Assembly: GCF_018310345.1 (NCBI RefSeq)
Contig: NZ_JAGXBY010000003.1
Span: 496,001 to 560,000, forward strand
DNA length: 64,000 bases
Reading direction: 5' to 3'
Source of the DNA: Ornithinibacillus massiliensis
GTDB taxonomy: Bacteria; Bacillota; Bacilli; Bacillales; Amphibacillaceae
Part shown: piece by piece, positions 45,437 to 54,352 of the stretch
Position numbering within the stretch: position 1 is the first letter of the stretch
Layout of the letters: each line of letters begins with the position of its first letter
The notes under the pieces: generated by a model
Seen by the model: only the letters and a program-made list of their open reading frames with translations
Told to the model about the DNA's origin: nothing
Database searches by the model: none
Translations under genes and position numbers: made by a program

Positions 45437-45913
45437 CTACTTCACCTTTAAGGCAATTGCATAGATTGCATTACCATCGGAAACATCTTCATTACTTTCA
45501 TCCATCCACCAAACACCAATATCATAATAGTAGACTCCTTCTTCTTCCGGTGCTGTAAAAGTAAAATTCGTTACAGCGACATCTTTAATTTCCTTATTAC
45601 TCGTTTGTGTAAGATGAACTTCATTCGGTAGCGGTTCGTAGTCCATTCCGAATGTCACGGTTTCACCTGCCTCTATCTCAATTGGTTCCTTATCTTTTAG
45701 CAATACTTCAGATCCAGCAACATCCACACATTCAGCAGTTGAATTCGACTTCCAGCAATAGGCACCAAGTACTGTTTCATATTGTTGACCTGAAATTTCA
45801 ACCCACATTTTAGGCGGTTTATCGACCTCCTCTCCCTCTTTAGTAGCGGCACTAGTATTACAACCTGTTAGTACAAAAGCTAACACGACAAAGTAAAATA
45901 ACAACCTTTTCAA
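45437..45913 (-). CDS. Lipoprotein (158 aa)
   Basis: A signal peptide with lipobox VLTGCN (Cys18) marks it as a lipoprotein. The mature part contains a GAYCWKS pattern and an AECVDVAGSE, giving two further cysteines that could form a disulfide, and ends with a predicted beta domain. The family is known to me only as uncharacterised Bacillaceae lipoproteins. The start is preceded by AGGAGG. It is a single-gene unit. Confidence 0.78.
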   Translation of the reverse strand: MKRLLFYFVVLAFVLTGCNTSAATKEGEEVDKPPKMWVEISGQQYETVLGAYCWKSNSTAECVDVAGSEVLLKDKEPIEIEAGETVTFGMDYEPLPNEVHLTQTSNKEIKDVAVTNFTFTAPEEEGVYYYDIGVWWMDESNEDVSDGNAIYAIALKVK

Positions 45914-46226
45914 TTGAAGTCCTCCTTTTTTATCTATAGGACGTCAGTATTAACGGATTTGTTTCAATGAGCTTTTGCTAAAATAGGTACTTAATTAAGA
46001 GTGATTTCACAGTTTCAGGAAGGTTTGGTGAGAGAAGTTAATTCAATAAGGACTTTTATCCTATGTAGACATGCTATCGATTTTTACCCGGAATGATTGA
46101 ACATTCCTTAAATCATCTGCATTGACCGCATTATTAGTTTACTATCTAGCATTCAAATATAGATACATTTACCTACTTTTTATGCTAAGATAATGAATGG
46201 AAATGATAAAATAAAGGAGATTTCAC
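45914..46226. other. Intergenic region without recognised gene
   Basis: I see no frame of worth or strong terminator in these 313 bp. A small inverted repeat GGAATG...CATTCC lies near 46090. The region must hold the divergent promoters of the lipoprotein and chemotaxis receptor genes, but none is convincing. Confidence 0.5.
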
Positions 46227-47690
46227 ATGACACTTGAACAATTAAACAACGAAACATTGCGGAAAAAGAATAAAATTATACTCATTATGTTAATACTTTC
46301 CGTTATTCTCGGTACAGTAGTGGAGATGAGCCTAAATAAACCGTTATTGCTCATATGGACAATTGCCATTGGTGGAGGAATATTGTGTGCTATTATTGCC
46401 TTCTTACATATAACGAACCGCCTAACAAAATTAATTTCTTATATGTCTATAATCGGTTTAGTCATTCTGTTAGGTGCCATTATTTTAATTAGCCCTTCGG
46501 AGAATAACCTATCATTAATTTACTTTTTATTAATTTGTTCTGCCCTATATATGAATTTAATTCTATATGTAATCGGAACATGTTTTGGATTAGGATTACT
46601 AATCTTTGCTTTCACATTAAATGGTGATATTTATTCATCTGATCTTGGCACGTATTTACTACTATTTTCCTTAGCTATTATTGTATTATTTTTCCAGCAA
46701 AAAATTATGGGTAGCTTGGAAAAAAACCTTGCTTCTAGCCAAGTGGCCATGCAGGAAAAATTAGAAGCAGAATCCAATCAACGTATTGTATTAGCAGAAA
46801 ACTCTAAAGTAATAGCAGATAATATGTACACAATTGAAAAGCAGTCAGAAGCTGAGAAAGTAGCAACCCAAGAACTTAATTCTGCTATCCAAGAAATTGC
46901 TGCTGGGGCACAGTCACAAGGAAATGCTATCAACGATATCACGGAAGCCGTAGAAACCACTGCTAAGCAAGCTGTTTCCATGAATAGTCAAGTTGAGCAA
47001 ATCAGTGAATTCACGACACAAATCACGGATCAGATTAATGAAGGTCGTACACAATCACATGTATTGAATGAGCAAATGAATGAGTTCAAGGAGTTTCTTG
47101 AACTTACTGAAGAGAATATGAAACAATTAAGTGAGAAAATTGAATCGTCCTTAAGCTCCATTCAAGCTATTCAAGGAATTACCTCCCAAACCAATTTACT
47201 TGCACTCAATGCTTCCATCGAAGCAGCAAGAGCTGGTGAAGCAGGAAAAGGCTTCTCCGTCGTAGCAGATGAAATCCGCAAACTAGCAGAGACTTCTGAT
47301 AAAACGGCTGTTCAAATTTCTACTACATTACATGAAATACATAGTAACAATGTAGAAACACAGGATCAAATGAATACCGTTGCAAGAAAAATGGATGAAA
47401 ATATCGAAGGAACAAGGAAAAACCAATCTATCTTTGATTCTATTCAAGCATCCATTGTCCAATTAAAAGAAGAAGTGAATTCCTTTGGGACACTTGCTAA
47501 AAATATCGACCAAGAGACTGTATCCATTGAGAGTGCTGTAAATGAATTTGCATCCTTATTACAGCAAGCATCAGCTTCTCTAGAAGAGATTTCAGCTACT
47601 GTTCAATCACAGACTAATTATAAGGAACAGCTTACTGAATTAATTCAAGAGACGAATAAAGCTACCCAAAATCTAAAAGGTTTATTTTAG
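46227..47690 (+). CDS. Methyl-accepting chemotaxis protein with polytopic N-terminus
   Basis: A 487-residue receptor. The N-terminal part (about 15-160) has six membrane helices and no large periplasmic domain, then a cytoplasmic signalling domain (about 200-487) with the conserved tip [21 protein letters not shown] and the following [19 protein letters not shown]. There is no HAMP domain that I can see. Such receptors often sense membrane state, redox or energy. The start follows AAAGGAG. A terminator follows. Confidence 0.92.
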   Translation: MTLEQLNNETLRKKNKIILIMLILSVILGTVVEMSLNKPLLLIWTIAIGGGILCAIIAFLHITNRLTKLISYMSIIGLVILLGAIILISPSENNLSLIYFLLICSALYMNLILYVIGTCFGLGLLIFAFTLNGDIYSSDLGTYLLLFSLAIIVLFFQQKIMGSLEKNLASSQVAMQEKLEAESNQRIVLAENSKVIADNMYTIEKQSEAEKVATQELNSAIQEIAAGAQSQGNAINDITEAVETTAKQAVSMNSQVEQISEFTTQITDQINEGRTQSHVLNEQMNEFKEFLELTEENMKQLSEKIESSLSSIQAIQGITSQTNLLALNASIEAARAGEAGKGFSVVADEIRKLAETSDKTAVQISTTLHEIHSNNVETQDQMNTVARKMDENIEGTRKNQSIFDSIQASIVQLKEEVNSFGTLAKNIDQETVSIESAVNEFASLLQQASASLEEISATVQSQTNYKEQLTELIQETNKATQNLKGLF

Positions 47691-47704
47691 ATTACTCACG
47701 TAAA

Positions 47705-47770
47705 GTAATGCCTCCCAAAAGATAGTTGCGATTCTATCATTTGAGGAGGCATTACTAATGTGATTTTTTT
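47705..47770 (+). terminator. Rho-independent terminator
   Basis: Perfect 11-bp arms GTAATGCCTCC/GGAGGCATTAC with an inner GATA/TATC pair, followed by a T-run, after the chemotaxis receptor gene. Confidence 0.8.
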
Positions 47771-47875
47771 GATTCCAAGAAAAAGTATTTCCTTTATTGA
47801 TATCAGAATAAGTTCCCCTAGTTACAATAAGAATGGGAGAACAAAAAGATGTCCTAGCATAACATAATCCTATTA

Positions 47876-49246
47876 TTACTCTTTGTTATAACTCATTTCT
47901 AAATCACCTATCATTTTCCCTTGCAATGTAAACGAATCCTCTATTATCCAGTTTTCATCCTTTAGCTGCACTTGGAAAATATGGTTTACTCCATCTTCTG
48001 TTTTATAAACAACATAACCTTTCTCACCTGATTTTTTCTCTATAATTACAATAGGATTCACCACAGTCTGATTATTAATTTCTTGTTCTTTTTGGAAGTC
48101 CATTGCTAAATCAAGATTAAATATTGGTAATTCTGCTTTGAAATATTCTCCTAGTTGTAGTCCCATTTCACTAGCGACTTCCTCTACCATATAATCCATA
48201 AAGTAGGTTTTTTTGTCCACCTTATCCTCTCTTAATCCAAAACCCATAATTTTGTTAGAGACCTCTTGTCCCTTTATCGTACTCAGATCAACTTCAATCG
48301 CTAATTCTTCCAGTTCAATTATAGTCCCTTTTTCGTCTATGACTGGTACAATAGTTATCAGGTTATCTTGTAATGGCTCAAATAAAGCATTCATCTTCAG
48401 AACCTGCTTATCAAATTTTAAGAGAGGGATAATTTTCTTCGTATAATCAATGCTCTCCAACCTATTGCCATAATGGTTATAAACAAGAAAATCATAAGCT
48501 GTATCATCCCCCAACGGCATATCCAATTCCATATGGATTTTTGTCCCACTTGGTCCTAGTTGAATAGTAAACACTTCAAATTTATAGTTATTCGCTTCTT
48601 TTGTTTTACCAACTTCATAAGCTAAAGTATTGGTATTCTTAGTAACAGGGATTCGGAAGTTCCAATCTCCCTTCGTATGAAAAATCTCACTAAAACTCAC
48701 ATCTAATGCAAAACTATTCGGCAATGTGGCAGTAGTTTCTATTGTTCCAATCACTTGGTCACCTTTCAATGTACTATGGCTACTCATGCTAGTAACAGTT
48801 TGATTATCAATTCCCAATTTCACCTCAGTATCTAATGCTTCGAATACTCCCAAATCATCAACATTTGGTATCGTGTATCCTACTACTAATCGAAAATCAT
48901 CATAGTAAACTTCCGTAATCGTTACTGGAATATCTTGACTGACATATGTTTCTCCTATTTTTGTTACGAAGCCTTCATTAGAGGCATGTTCCAACCCAGT
49001 ATCAAAATAGGATAGTACACTCCCAATCAATGGTACCTGACTTAAAATCTTCGCCATAACAGGAGAAACAAATGCAGAACTAAATAAAATAATCATTAAG
49101 GTGGCTGCCGTAGCAATTAGATAATAGAGCTTTCTATTCTTCTTTCTAGAGGTGGAAATAGTTTTAGTTATGGCCGTATCCAGTTTATCTTCAGGAATAG
49201 GAATTGCATGAACTTTACGCTTAAAGTTATGTATCTCATTATCCAT
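47876..49246 (-). CDS. DUF4179 membrane protein, likely anti-sigma factor
   Basis: A 456-residue protein with a short cytoplasmic N-terminus (about 1-38), one transmembrane helix (about 40-62) and a large extracytoplasmic domain containing the DUF4179 region (about 65-150). The start overlaps the end of the sigma factor gene by 8 nt. Coupling to an ECF sigma gene and this topology suggest an anti-sigma factor that binds the sigma inside and senses a signal outside, as for RsiV- and RsiW-like proteins. Confidence 0.88.
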   Translation of the reverse strand: MDNEIHNFKRKVHAIPIPEDKLDTAITKTISTSRKKNRKLYYLIATAATLMIILFSSAFVSPVMAKILSQVPLIGSVLSYFDTGLEHASNEGFVTKIGETYVSQDIPVTITEVYYDDFRLVVGYTIPNVDDLGVFEALDTEVKLGIDNQTVTSMSSHSTLKGDQVIGTIETTATLPNSFALDVSFSEIFHTKGDWNFRIPVTKNTNTLAYEVGKTKEANNYKFEVFTIQLGPSGTKIHMELDMPLGDDTAYDFLVYNHYGNRLESIDYTKKIIPLLKFDKQVLKMNALFEPLQDNLITIVPVIDEKGTIIELEELAIEVDLSTIKGQEVSNKIMGFGLREDKVDKKTYFMDYMVEEVASEMGLQLGEYFKAELPIFNLDLAMDFQKEQEINNQTVVNPIVIIEKKSGEKGYVVYKTEDGVNHIFQVQLKDENWIIEDSFTLQGKMIGDLEMSYNKE

Positions 49247-49766
49247 TCATATAGTCCTCCTCTATTTTTCCTTTTAATAATTTTAATGACCGATGTAAAG
49301 ATGATTTCACAGTCCCCTCCGGACAATCTAGGAATTCTGCAATTTCGCGACTAGTCAAATCCTCATAGTATTTTAGAATAATAATTGTCTTGTCTCTTTC
49401 ATTTAAGTAATCTAATAGGTCATATAAATCTAGTTTTTCCTCGGTATGAACCATTCGTTGTTCCACAATTTCTACACTTCCATCTTCAAATGGGATAACT
49501 TTCTTCTGGCGTCTAAGAAAGTCTATCGCACAATTGATGGTAATCCGTTTTAGCCATGCCGCTACTTGATTAATTTCTTTCATATTCCCAATAGATAGGA
49601 GCGCTTTATAGGTTGCCTCCTGAACGATATCAACAGCATCATTTTCATTTTTAACGTAAAGGAAAGCAATACGGTATAGCCTTTGTTTTTCAGCTTGAAT
49701 TATTTTTGCAAAAGCTTTTTTGTTTCCCTTTTTGGCTTTATTTACATCGCGTATGGTGTACATGTC
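49239..49766 (-). CDS. ECF-type RNA polymerase sigma factor
   Basis: A 175-residue sigma factor with region 2 (about 15-85: AFAKIIQAEKQRLYRIAFLY and AVDIVQEATYKALLSI) and region 4 (about 110-170: LNERDKTIIILKYYEDLTSREIAEFL). The start at 49766 follows AAGGAGG; a longer frame to 49814 has no such site. Regulators of this type respond to envelope stress and often drive their own operon. A weak ECF-like promoter (TGCAAC, 18 bp, CGTC) lies at 49786-49813 but its leader would be very short. Confidence 0.9.
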   Translation of the reverse strand, partial: DMYTIRDVNKAKKGNKKAFAKIIQAEKQRLYRIAFLYVKNENDAVDIVQEATYKALLSIGNMKEINQVAAWLKRITINCAIDFLRRQKKVIPFEDGSVEIVEQRMVHTEEKLDLYDLLDYLNERDKTIIILKYYEDLTSREIAEFLDCPEGTVKSSLHRSLKLLKGKIEEDYMNG

Positions 49767-50003
49767 GTCCTCCTTTCCTATACATGACGAATGAGGGGGG
49801 AGAAATCGTTGCATTTATTTTTGTATATAATAAATAACCACTACATAAGATTAGCGGTTACTTCTTGTTTCATCAATTATTTTTAAAAGGTACTTCTTTC
49901 TTCTCCTCCCATCATATGGTTACCGATATGCAAAATTCCCCGTTATGAAATAATGGTAGAGCCAACACTAATAACAGAATGAATGGGATACAAAGTAATT
50001 AAT
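49767..50003. other. Intergenic region upstream of the sigma factor gene
   Basis: It holds the candidate ECF promoter near 49786-49813 and a weak hairpin near 49834-49861 (AACCGCTA/TAGTGGTT on the minus strand). I see no gene in it. Confidence 0.4.
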
Positions 50004-50042
50004 TAAAAAGAATCCATAGTGACTCTCATCAAAATGGATTCC
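50004..50042 (-). terminator. Rho-independent terminator of the adenine deaminase gene
   Basis: GAATCCAT/ATGGATTC arms around a 16-nt interior, followed on the minus strand by TTTTTAATT. It lies about 100 nt past the stop at 50143. Confidence 0.75.
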
Positions 50043-50142
50043 ATATCAACCTATTATTACGCTTTAAAAATAATCACTAGTGGAGCTAAAAATCACCTCA
50101 AGAAGTAGTAGGCCATGTAATCAAATCAGTTCTTTCTTTATA

Positions 50143-51882
50143 CTAGTTCTCCTCAACCGAAACCGGTACAAACTCAAACTTTGTCACGTCAACAAGCCCC
50201 ATGTCTGTTATCTTTAATGTTGGAATAACAGCTAAAGACATAAAGCCTAACGTCATGATTGGATCTACATCATCCGATATGCCTAGAACTTCTCGTGCTG
50301 CTTTGTTTACTATGGTTTGCTCCGCTGCTACTTCTTCACCTGATAAATTACTCATCAATCCACCTACTGGAAGTGCCATTCTGGAGATGACTTCACCATT
50401 GTTAACTAAGACGACACCACCATCTTGTTGTTTTAAATTCTCAATGACGATGGCCATATCCGCATCATTCGTTCCTGTGACAATCAAATTATGGGAATCA
50501 TGGGCAATAGAAATTCCAATAGCACCTCTTTGAATACCGTAATCCTTAAATAAACCAACAAACACATTTCCCGTATTGTTATGTCTCTCCACAACAGCGA
50601 TTTTTGCGACTGGTTTTGCAGGATTGTATATAAACTCTCCCGTCTCATCCCGTTCAACCTCTACAATTGCTTCATTCGTCAATGCCTCTGTTGGGACATA
50701 TTGAATCGCTCTTGCTTTATTAGAAGTTAATTGCAAACGTAGCTTTTCAATCGAAAAATCACCGATATGGACACTAGATTGCACAGAAGAAGTAACTGCT
50801 TTCGTATATGGAAGTACATATTCTCCTTGATTTGCTACTAGTTCCCCATTAATATACGTCTGTTCTACTACCAAATTGTCAAGATCTTGAAAAATAACCA
50901 AATCTGCTCTCAATCCTGGTGCTACTGCTCCACGATCATGTAACTGGCAGCATGTTGCCGTATTGATCGTCGCCATCTGAATTGCAGTAATTGAATCCAT
51001 GTTTTCTTCGATACAAATACGGATGGAATTGTCTAGGTGCCCCTTTTCTAAAATCGTCTTTGCTTGTACATCATCTCCGCATAAACAGCAGCGATGCGCA
51101 TTCTGCGGTGTAACTCCTTTTAACAATGTACGCAAATTATGGGTAATAGTCCCTTCTCTTAAGAAAACATACATCCCTCTTGAAATACGAGCTTGTAATT
51201 CCTCTACAGTGGAGCATTCATGGTCATTTTCAACACCAGCAGCGACATATGCATTTAGTTCCTTACCACTCACCATTGGACTATGTCCATCAATTCGTTT
51301 ATTTAAATTTCTAGCAACTAATAATTTATCGATAACACTATCTTGGGCTTGAATCACCCCAGGAAAGTCCATAAATTCAGCAAGTCCTGCTGCTTTCCCC
51401 TCCTCCAAAGGAGCCACCATATCCGATGCTGTTAACACAGCACCAGCGTTTTCCATATTGGTAGCAGGTACACAGGAAGGTAGCATATATTGAATATCTA
51501 ATGCAGTATGCTTTGCCGCCTCAATCATATAATCCAATCCTTTTAGCCCCGCTACATTCACGATTTCATGAGGGTCTGCCATTACGGTAGTTGTTCCATG
51601 TGGTACAAGTAATCGGCCAAACTCTTCTGGGGTCACATAAGACGATTCTACATGGATGTGCGGGTCAATAAAACCAGGTGCAATGTACTTCCCTTCTAAA
51701 TCAACCGTTTCCTTCCCCTCATATGCTTCACCAATCCCGGCAATCTTTCCATCTATAATCGCGACGTCACCATGTAGGATACTGCCTTGATAAACATCGA
51801 TAATTTTCCCATTTTTTAACACAAGATCCGCAACCTCGCGACCTGCTGCAACATTTATCAATTTTGTTAGCTCACTTTTTTT
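50143..51882 (-). CDS. ade: Adenine deaminase
   Basis: A 579-residue enzyme of the AdeC family. It converts adenine to hypoxanthine and ammonia in purine salvage. The amidohydrolase metal motif DPHIHVESS is near the start, followed by PHGTTTVMADPHEIVNVAG and later the GNVFVGLFKDYG part. I choose TTG at 51882 as start (GGGGGA upstream), which gives the length normal for AdeC; ATG at 51897 is the alternative. It is controlled by the guanine-type riboswitch upstream (52022-52258), whose ligands include the reaction product hypoxanthine. It is the only gene of its unit. Confidence 0.93.
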   Translation of the reverse strand, partial: KKSELTKLINVAAGREVADLVLKNGKIIDVYQGSILHGDVAIIDGKIAGIGEAYEGKETVDLEGKYIAPGFIDPHIHVESSYVTPEEFGRLLVPHGTTTVMADPHEIVNVAGLKGLDYMIEAAKHTALDIQYMLPSCVPATNMENAGAVLTASDMVAPLEEGKAAGLAEFMDFPGVIQAQDSVIDKLLVARNLNKRIDGHSPMVSGKELNAYVAAGVENDHECSTVEELQARISRGMYVFLREGTITHNLRTLLKGVTPQNAHRCCLCGDDVQAKTILEKGHLDNSIRICIEENMDSITAIQMATINTATCCQLHDRGAVAPGLRADLVIFQDLDNLVVEQTYINGELVANQGEYVLPYTKAVTSSVQSSVHIGDFSIEKLRLQLTSNKARAIQYVPTEALTNEAIVEVERDETGEFIYNPAKPVAKIAVVERHNNTGNVFVGLFKDYGIQRGAIGISIAHDSHNLIVTGTNDADMAIVIENLKQQDGGVVLVNNGEVISRMALPVGGLMSNLSGEEVAAEQTIVNKAAREVLGISDDVDPIMTLGFMSLAVIPTLKITDMGLVDVTKFEFVPVSVEEN

Positions 51883-52021
51883 CAATTTTTCTTCCCCCAT
51901 CTCTGAATTTGGATCCAATCTGTCTTTAGAAAAAATTAGAAAAACTAGCATTCACTCTTCTTTTAACGGGCGTAGTAGTGTTTCTTATGCTTTCAAGAAA
52001 AATTTTGTACTTTCCTATCTA

Positions 52022-52084
52022 CAAAAAAAGCTCGGAAGACTACTACACTCTATAATCTACGAGTATAGCAATACCTCCGAGCCT
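52022..52084 (-). terminator. Riboswitch-linked terminator of the ade leader
   Basis: GCTCGGA and TCCGAGC form the outer stem, with a 39-nt interior holding a CTAC...GTAG-like second stem, followed on the minus strand by seven T. It lies between the purine aptamer and the ade start and acts as the off state when ligand is bound. Confidence 0.8.
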
Positions 52085-52137
52085 TTTATGCCTGAAAAGA
52101 TAGTAATAGATATGTAAATCTGTTACTATGTAATGCT

Positions 52138-52206
52138 ACTCATAGTCAGTTCATTTACGGTAAACTGGTAGAAACTCGCAAGCCATATTCTTGCTATTAT
52201 ATGAGT
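52138..52206 (-). ncRNA. Guanine-class purine riboswitch aptamer upstream of ade
   Basis: The minus strand gives P1 ACTCATA/TATGAGT, L2 AATATGG, J2/3 with TTTCTACC, L3 CCGTAAA and the J3/1 sequence GACTATG. The C in GACTATG is position 74, so it should pair with guanine or hypoxanthine rather than adenine. The G-rich L2 and CC of L3 support the loop-loop contact. It is followed by a terminator and the ade gene. Confidence 0.9.
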
Positions 52207-52230
52207 GAATAGATGTATGCAATTATTAGT

Positions 52231-52258
52231 ATTATAGCACTCCGTAATTAGATTTCAA
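52231..52258 (-). promoter_or_regulatory. Promoter of the ade riboswitch transcript
   Basis: TTGAAA (52253-52258), 16 bp, TATAAT (52231-52236) with TGC before the -10. It starts transcription about 20 bp before the aptamer. Confidence 0.75.
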
Positions 52259-52295
52259 TAGAAAAATTCTTTCGATAACTAATTCCACGGATATA

Positions 52296-52328
52296 TAAAA
52301 AAACCATACCGAACGAATTTCAGCATGG
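52296..52328 (-). terminator. Rho-independent terminator of the SDR gene
   Basis: CCATGCTGAA pairs with TTCGGTATGG (two G-U pairs) around a 5-nt loop, followed on the minus strand by seven T. It separates the SDR transcript from the ade promoter. Confidence 0.75.
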
Positions 52329-52350
52329 ATTTTTTAAGTTGATAAATTTA

Positions 52351-53088
52351 TTATTGAGCTGTATAGCCACCATCAACAATTAAGCTATTACCAGTCATGA
52401 AACTAGAATCATCACTTGCCAAGTATAATACAGCTTTTGCCATTTCTTCTGGTTTACCTAAACGCTTCATTGGTGTTGAATTAGTTAAAAAGCCTCTATC
52501 TGTTTCACCTAAGATTGGTGTATCAATAAATCCTGGGCATAATGCATTGACACGGATATTACGATCTGCATATTCTAATCCAAGAGAACGAGTTAAGTTA
52601 ACCACTCCACCTTTTGCCGCATTATATGCTGCACTACCAGGCGATCCAACCCAACCATACATAGAAGCTGTATTGACGATAACACCACTACCTGCCTTCA
52701 AGAACTCTTTAATTGCTGCTTGTGCAACTAAAAATACACCGTCTAAATCAACTTCTACTGTTTTTCTCCATTCAGCATACGTTAATTCTTCTGTAGGTTT
52801 TACAGCACCGATACCAGCATTATTAAAGAGAATATCTACTTTACCAAAGGTTGATAATGTTTTATCATAGATATTTTTTACATCGTCTTCACTCGTTACA
52901 TCCGCTTTTACGAAGATAGCCTCAGTGCCTTCCGATTTTAATTCTGCTTCAAACGTAGTTCCTTTTTCTTCATTAAAATCTACTAACACTAATTTTGCCC
53001 CTTCAGCAGCAAACAAGCGCGCTGTTGCAGCCCCAATTCCAGATACGCCACCAGTGATGATTGCTACTTTATCTTGTAGTTTCCCCAT
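52351..53088 (-). CDS. Short-chain dehydrogenase/reductase
   Basis: A 245-residue SDR with the cofactor motif TGGVSGIG (13-20), NNAG in the middle (FNNAGIGAV), the catalytic Ser in NTASMYG, and the Tyr-x3-Lys in SAAYNAAKGG. The cofactor preference looks like NAD(H) because of Asp after the second strand (LVDFNEEKG). Substrate unknown. It is divergent from a TetR gene 191 bp away, and the region between carries three operator-like repeats, so the TetR protein probably represses it. The copies of the riboswitch unit bracket this pair. Confidence 0.93.
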   Translation of the reverse strand: MGKLQDKVAIITGGVSGIGAATARLFAAEGAKLVLVDFNEEKGTTFEAELKSEGTEAIFVKADVTSEDDVKNIYDKTLSTFGKVDILFNNAGIGAVKPTEELTYAEWRKTVEVDLDGVFLVAQAAIKEFLKAGSGVIVNTASMYGWVGSPGSAAYNAAKGGVVNLTRSLGLEYADRNIRVNALCPGFIDTPILGETDRGFLTNSTPMKRLGKPEEMAKAVLYLASDDSSFMTGNSLIVDGGYTAQ

Positions 53089-53196
53089 AATCCATTCCTC
53101 CTGTTATAATGTATTTAGACAATTATTTATTTAAATGCTTACAATTTAATTGTAGTACGTAACTTTTTGCTATCCAACCATCAATACTGTCCTTAT

Positions 53197-53268
53197 TGTC
53201 TATTAGGCAGACATATTATACGTAACTGTCTATTAGTTATACAGATATTAGTAAACTGTTTATTACAG
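53197..53268. promoter_or_regulatory. Three operator-like inverted repeats between SDR and tetR
   Basis: TGTCT-N7-AGACA (53197-53213), CTGT-N11-ACAG (53226-53244) and CTGT-N5-ACAG (53256-53268) lie at 27-30 bp centre-to-centre spacing in the divergent region. They share the half-site CTGT/ACAG and fit a TetR-type regulator binding on one face of the DNA. Confidence 0.55.
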
Positions 53269-53279
53269 GGGGTATCGTA

Positions 53280-53879
53280 ATGACTGAACTGCTCTCCACT
53301 CCACGTAAAAACCGAACTAAAGAACATTTCCAATTAGCACTTATTGCGTTAATCAAAGAAAAGGGCTTCCAGCATGTCACAATCAAAGATATTGTGGAAT
53401 ACGCCAAATATAACCGAAGCACCTTCTACACCCATTATCGTGATAAATATGAGTTGGCAGAGGATTTACTAGAGACAATGCTTCTCGGATTAGAAGAAGC
53501 AGTCGGGAAACCGTTTCAATCTAAACAAAAGATAAGTACCGTTCATCTCACTAAAAGTTCTTTTAATATTATTTCCTATATTTATGAGAATGGTAACTTC
53601 TTTGAATTGATTACCTATCAAGATACGATTCCAGAATTGCATACAAGATTTCCGCAAACCATTCTAAAAATCTATCAAGACCAGTTCCAATTCGAAACTA
53701 TAGACCATTTACCAGTAGATATGGATTACTTTACACGTTATACGGCGTATGGATTTTATGGGCTAATATCCCACTGGATAAATACAGAATTTGAGGCTTC
53801 TCAGGAAGAGTTTATTGAGGAGGTTATCCGGTTAGCACAGACGCATATAGCTTCCGTTCGATTTGTTGGGACGGATTAG
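53280..53879 (+). CDS. TetR/AcrR-family regulator
   Basis: A 199-residue regulator. The N-terminal HTH (about 15-55: TKEHFQLALIALIKEKGFQ, then TIKDIVEYAKYNRSTFYTHY) is the TetR type, followed by a helical ligand domain. The start ATG follows AGGGGGT. It is divergent from the SDR gene and is expected to bind the repeats at 53197-53268, repressing both genes until it binds an inducer. The second purine riboswitch copy lies directly downstream on the opposite strand, so a read-through transcript from it would run antisense to this gene. Confidence 0.93.
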   Translation: MTELLSTPRKNRTKEHFQLALIALIKEKGFQHVTIKDIVEYAKYNRSTFYTHYRDKYELAEDLLETMLLGLEEAVGKPFQSKQKISTVHLTKSSFNIISYIYENGNFFELITYQDTIPELHTRFPQTILKIYQDQFQFETIDHLPVDMDYFTRYTAYGFYGLISHWINTEFEASQEEFIEEVIRLAQTHIASVRFVGTD

Positions 53880-53948
53880 TTAACATACGGCTATTAAATC
53901 GAATTATTATTCTATTTTCCACAGTACCCTAACTTCTAGTGTACAGAA

Positions 53949-54010
53949 TAAAAAAGCTCGGGAAGAATGACTACACTCTAAATTCTACGAGTATAACCAT
54001 TTTTCCGAGC
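53949..54010 (-). terminator. Terminator of the second (orphan) riboswitch unit
   Basis: GCTCGG pairs with CCGAGC across an inner region that is very like the terminator at 52022-52084 (CTACACTCTA, then TCTACGAGTATA), with T6 on the minus strand. It lies 70 bp past the tetR stop. Confidence 0.75.
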
Positions 54011-54054
54011 CTTTCATGCCTGAAAAGATAATAATAGAGTGACGATATAATGCT

Positions 54055-54121
54055 ACTCATAGTCAGTTTATTTGCGGTAAACTAGTAGAAAAACAAGCCA
54101 TATTCTTGCTACTATATGAGT
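54055..54121 (-). ncRNA. Second guanine-class purine riboswitch aptamer (no gene directly downstream)
   Basis: All aptamer parts are intact: P1 ACTCATA/TATGAGT, L2 AATATGG, J2/3 TTTCTAC, L3 CCGCAAA and GACTATG with C74. It is close in sequence to the ade copy. After the terminator on the minus strand comes only the antisense strand of tetR; the next gene in that direction is the SDR gene 850 bp away. It has its own promoter at 54144-54171. Confidence 0.88.
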
Positions 54122-54143
54122 AAATAGGTACAATTAATTGTTT

Positions 54144-54171
54144 ATTATAGCACGCCAAAGTTAGAATTCAA
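54144..54171 (-). promoter_or_regulatory. Promoter of the second riboswitch unit
   Basis: TTGAAT (54166-54171), 16 bp, TATAAT (54144-54149) with TGC before it, at the same distance from the aptamer as in the ade copy. The promoter, aptamer and terminator are thus a duplicated unit of about 230 bp. Confidence 0.7.
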
Positions 54172-54187
54172 TCCATAACCTGTTTCT

Positions 54188-54352
54188 CTACGTATCCTTT
54201 GATTCATTTTCTCTCAAACGATGATGATTAGTAGTAGTGACACCTGCAATATGGATACGAACACCTTTCTTAATTGGAGAAGCTAAAAATCCAACCAGTG
54301 CACCAATTAAAAATAGTAAAGATGACAAGATAATAATTTCCCTTTTCCTCAT
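54188..54352 (-). CDS. Small membrane protein (54 aa)
   Basis: A short frame starting at ATG 54352 with GGGGGGAT upstream, ending at 54188. One transmembrane helix (about 6-25, IILSSLLFLIGALVGFL) is followed by a basic, Thr/His-rich tail. The topology resembles small membrane peptides next to envelope-stress genes, and it lies just downstream of the lia operon. Function unknown. Confidence 0.6.
   Translation of the reverse strand: MRKREIIILSSLLFLIGALVGFLASPIKKGVRIHIAGVTTTNHHRLRENESKDT

Noticed and set aside
49786..49813. ECF promoter for the sigma operon
   Set aside because: The -35 and -10 resemble TGAAAC/CGTC but the spacer is 18 bp and the leader would be about 12 nt, so it is mentioned only as weak in the gene entry.
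50201..50533. Plus-strand frame over ade
   Set aside because: It is antisense to a clear adenine deaminase and has no independent support.
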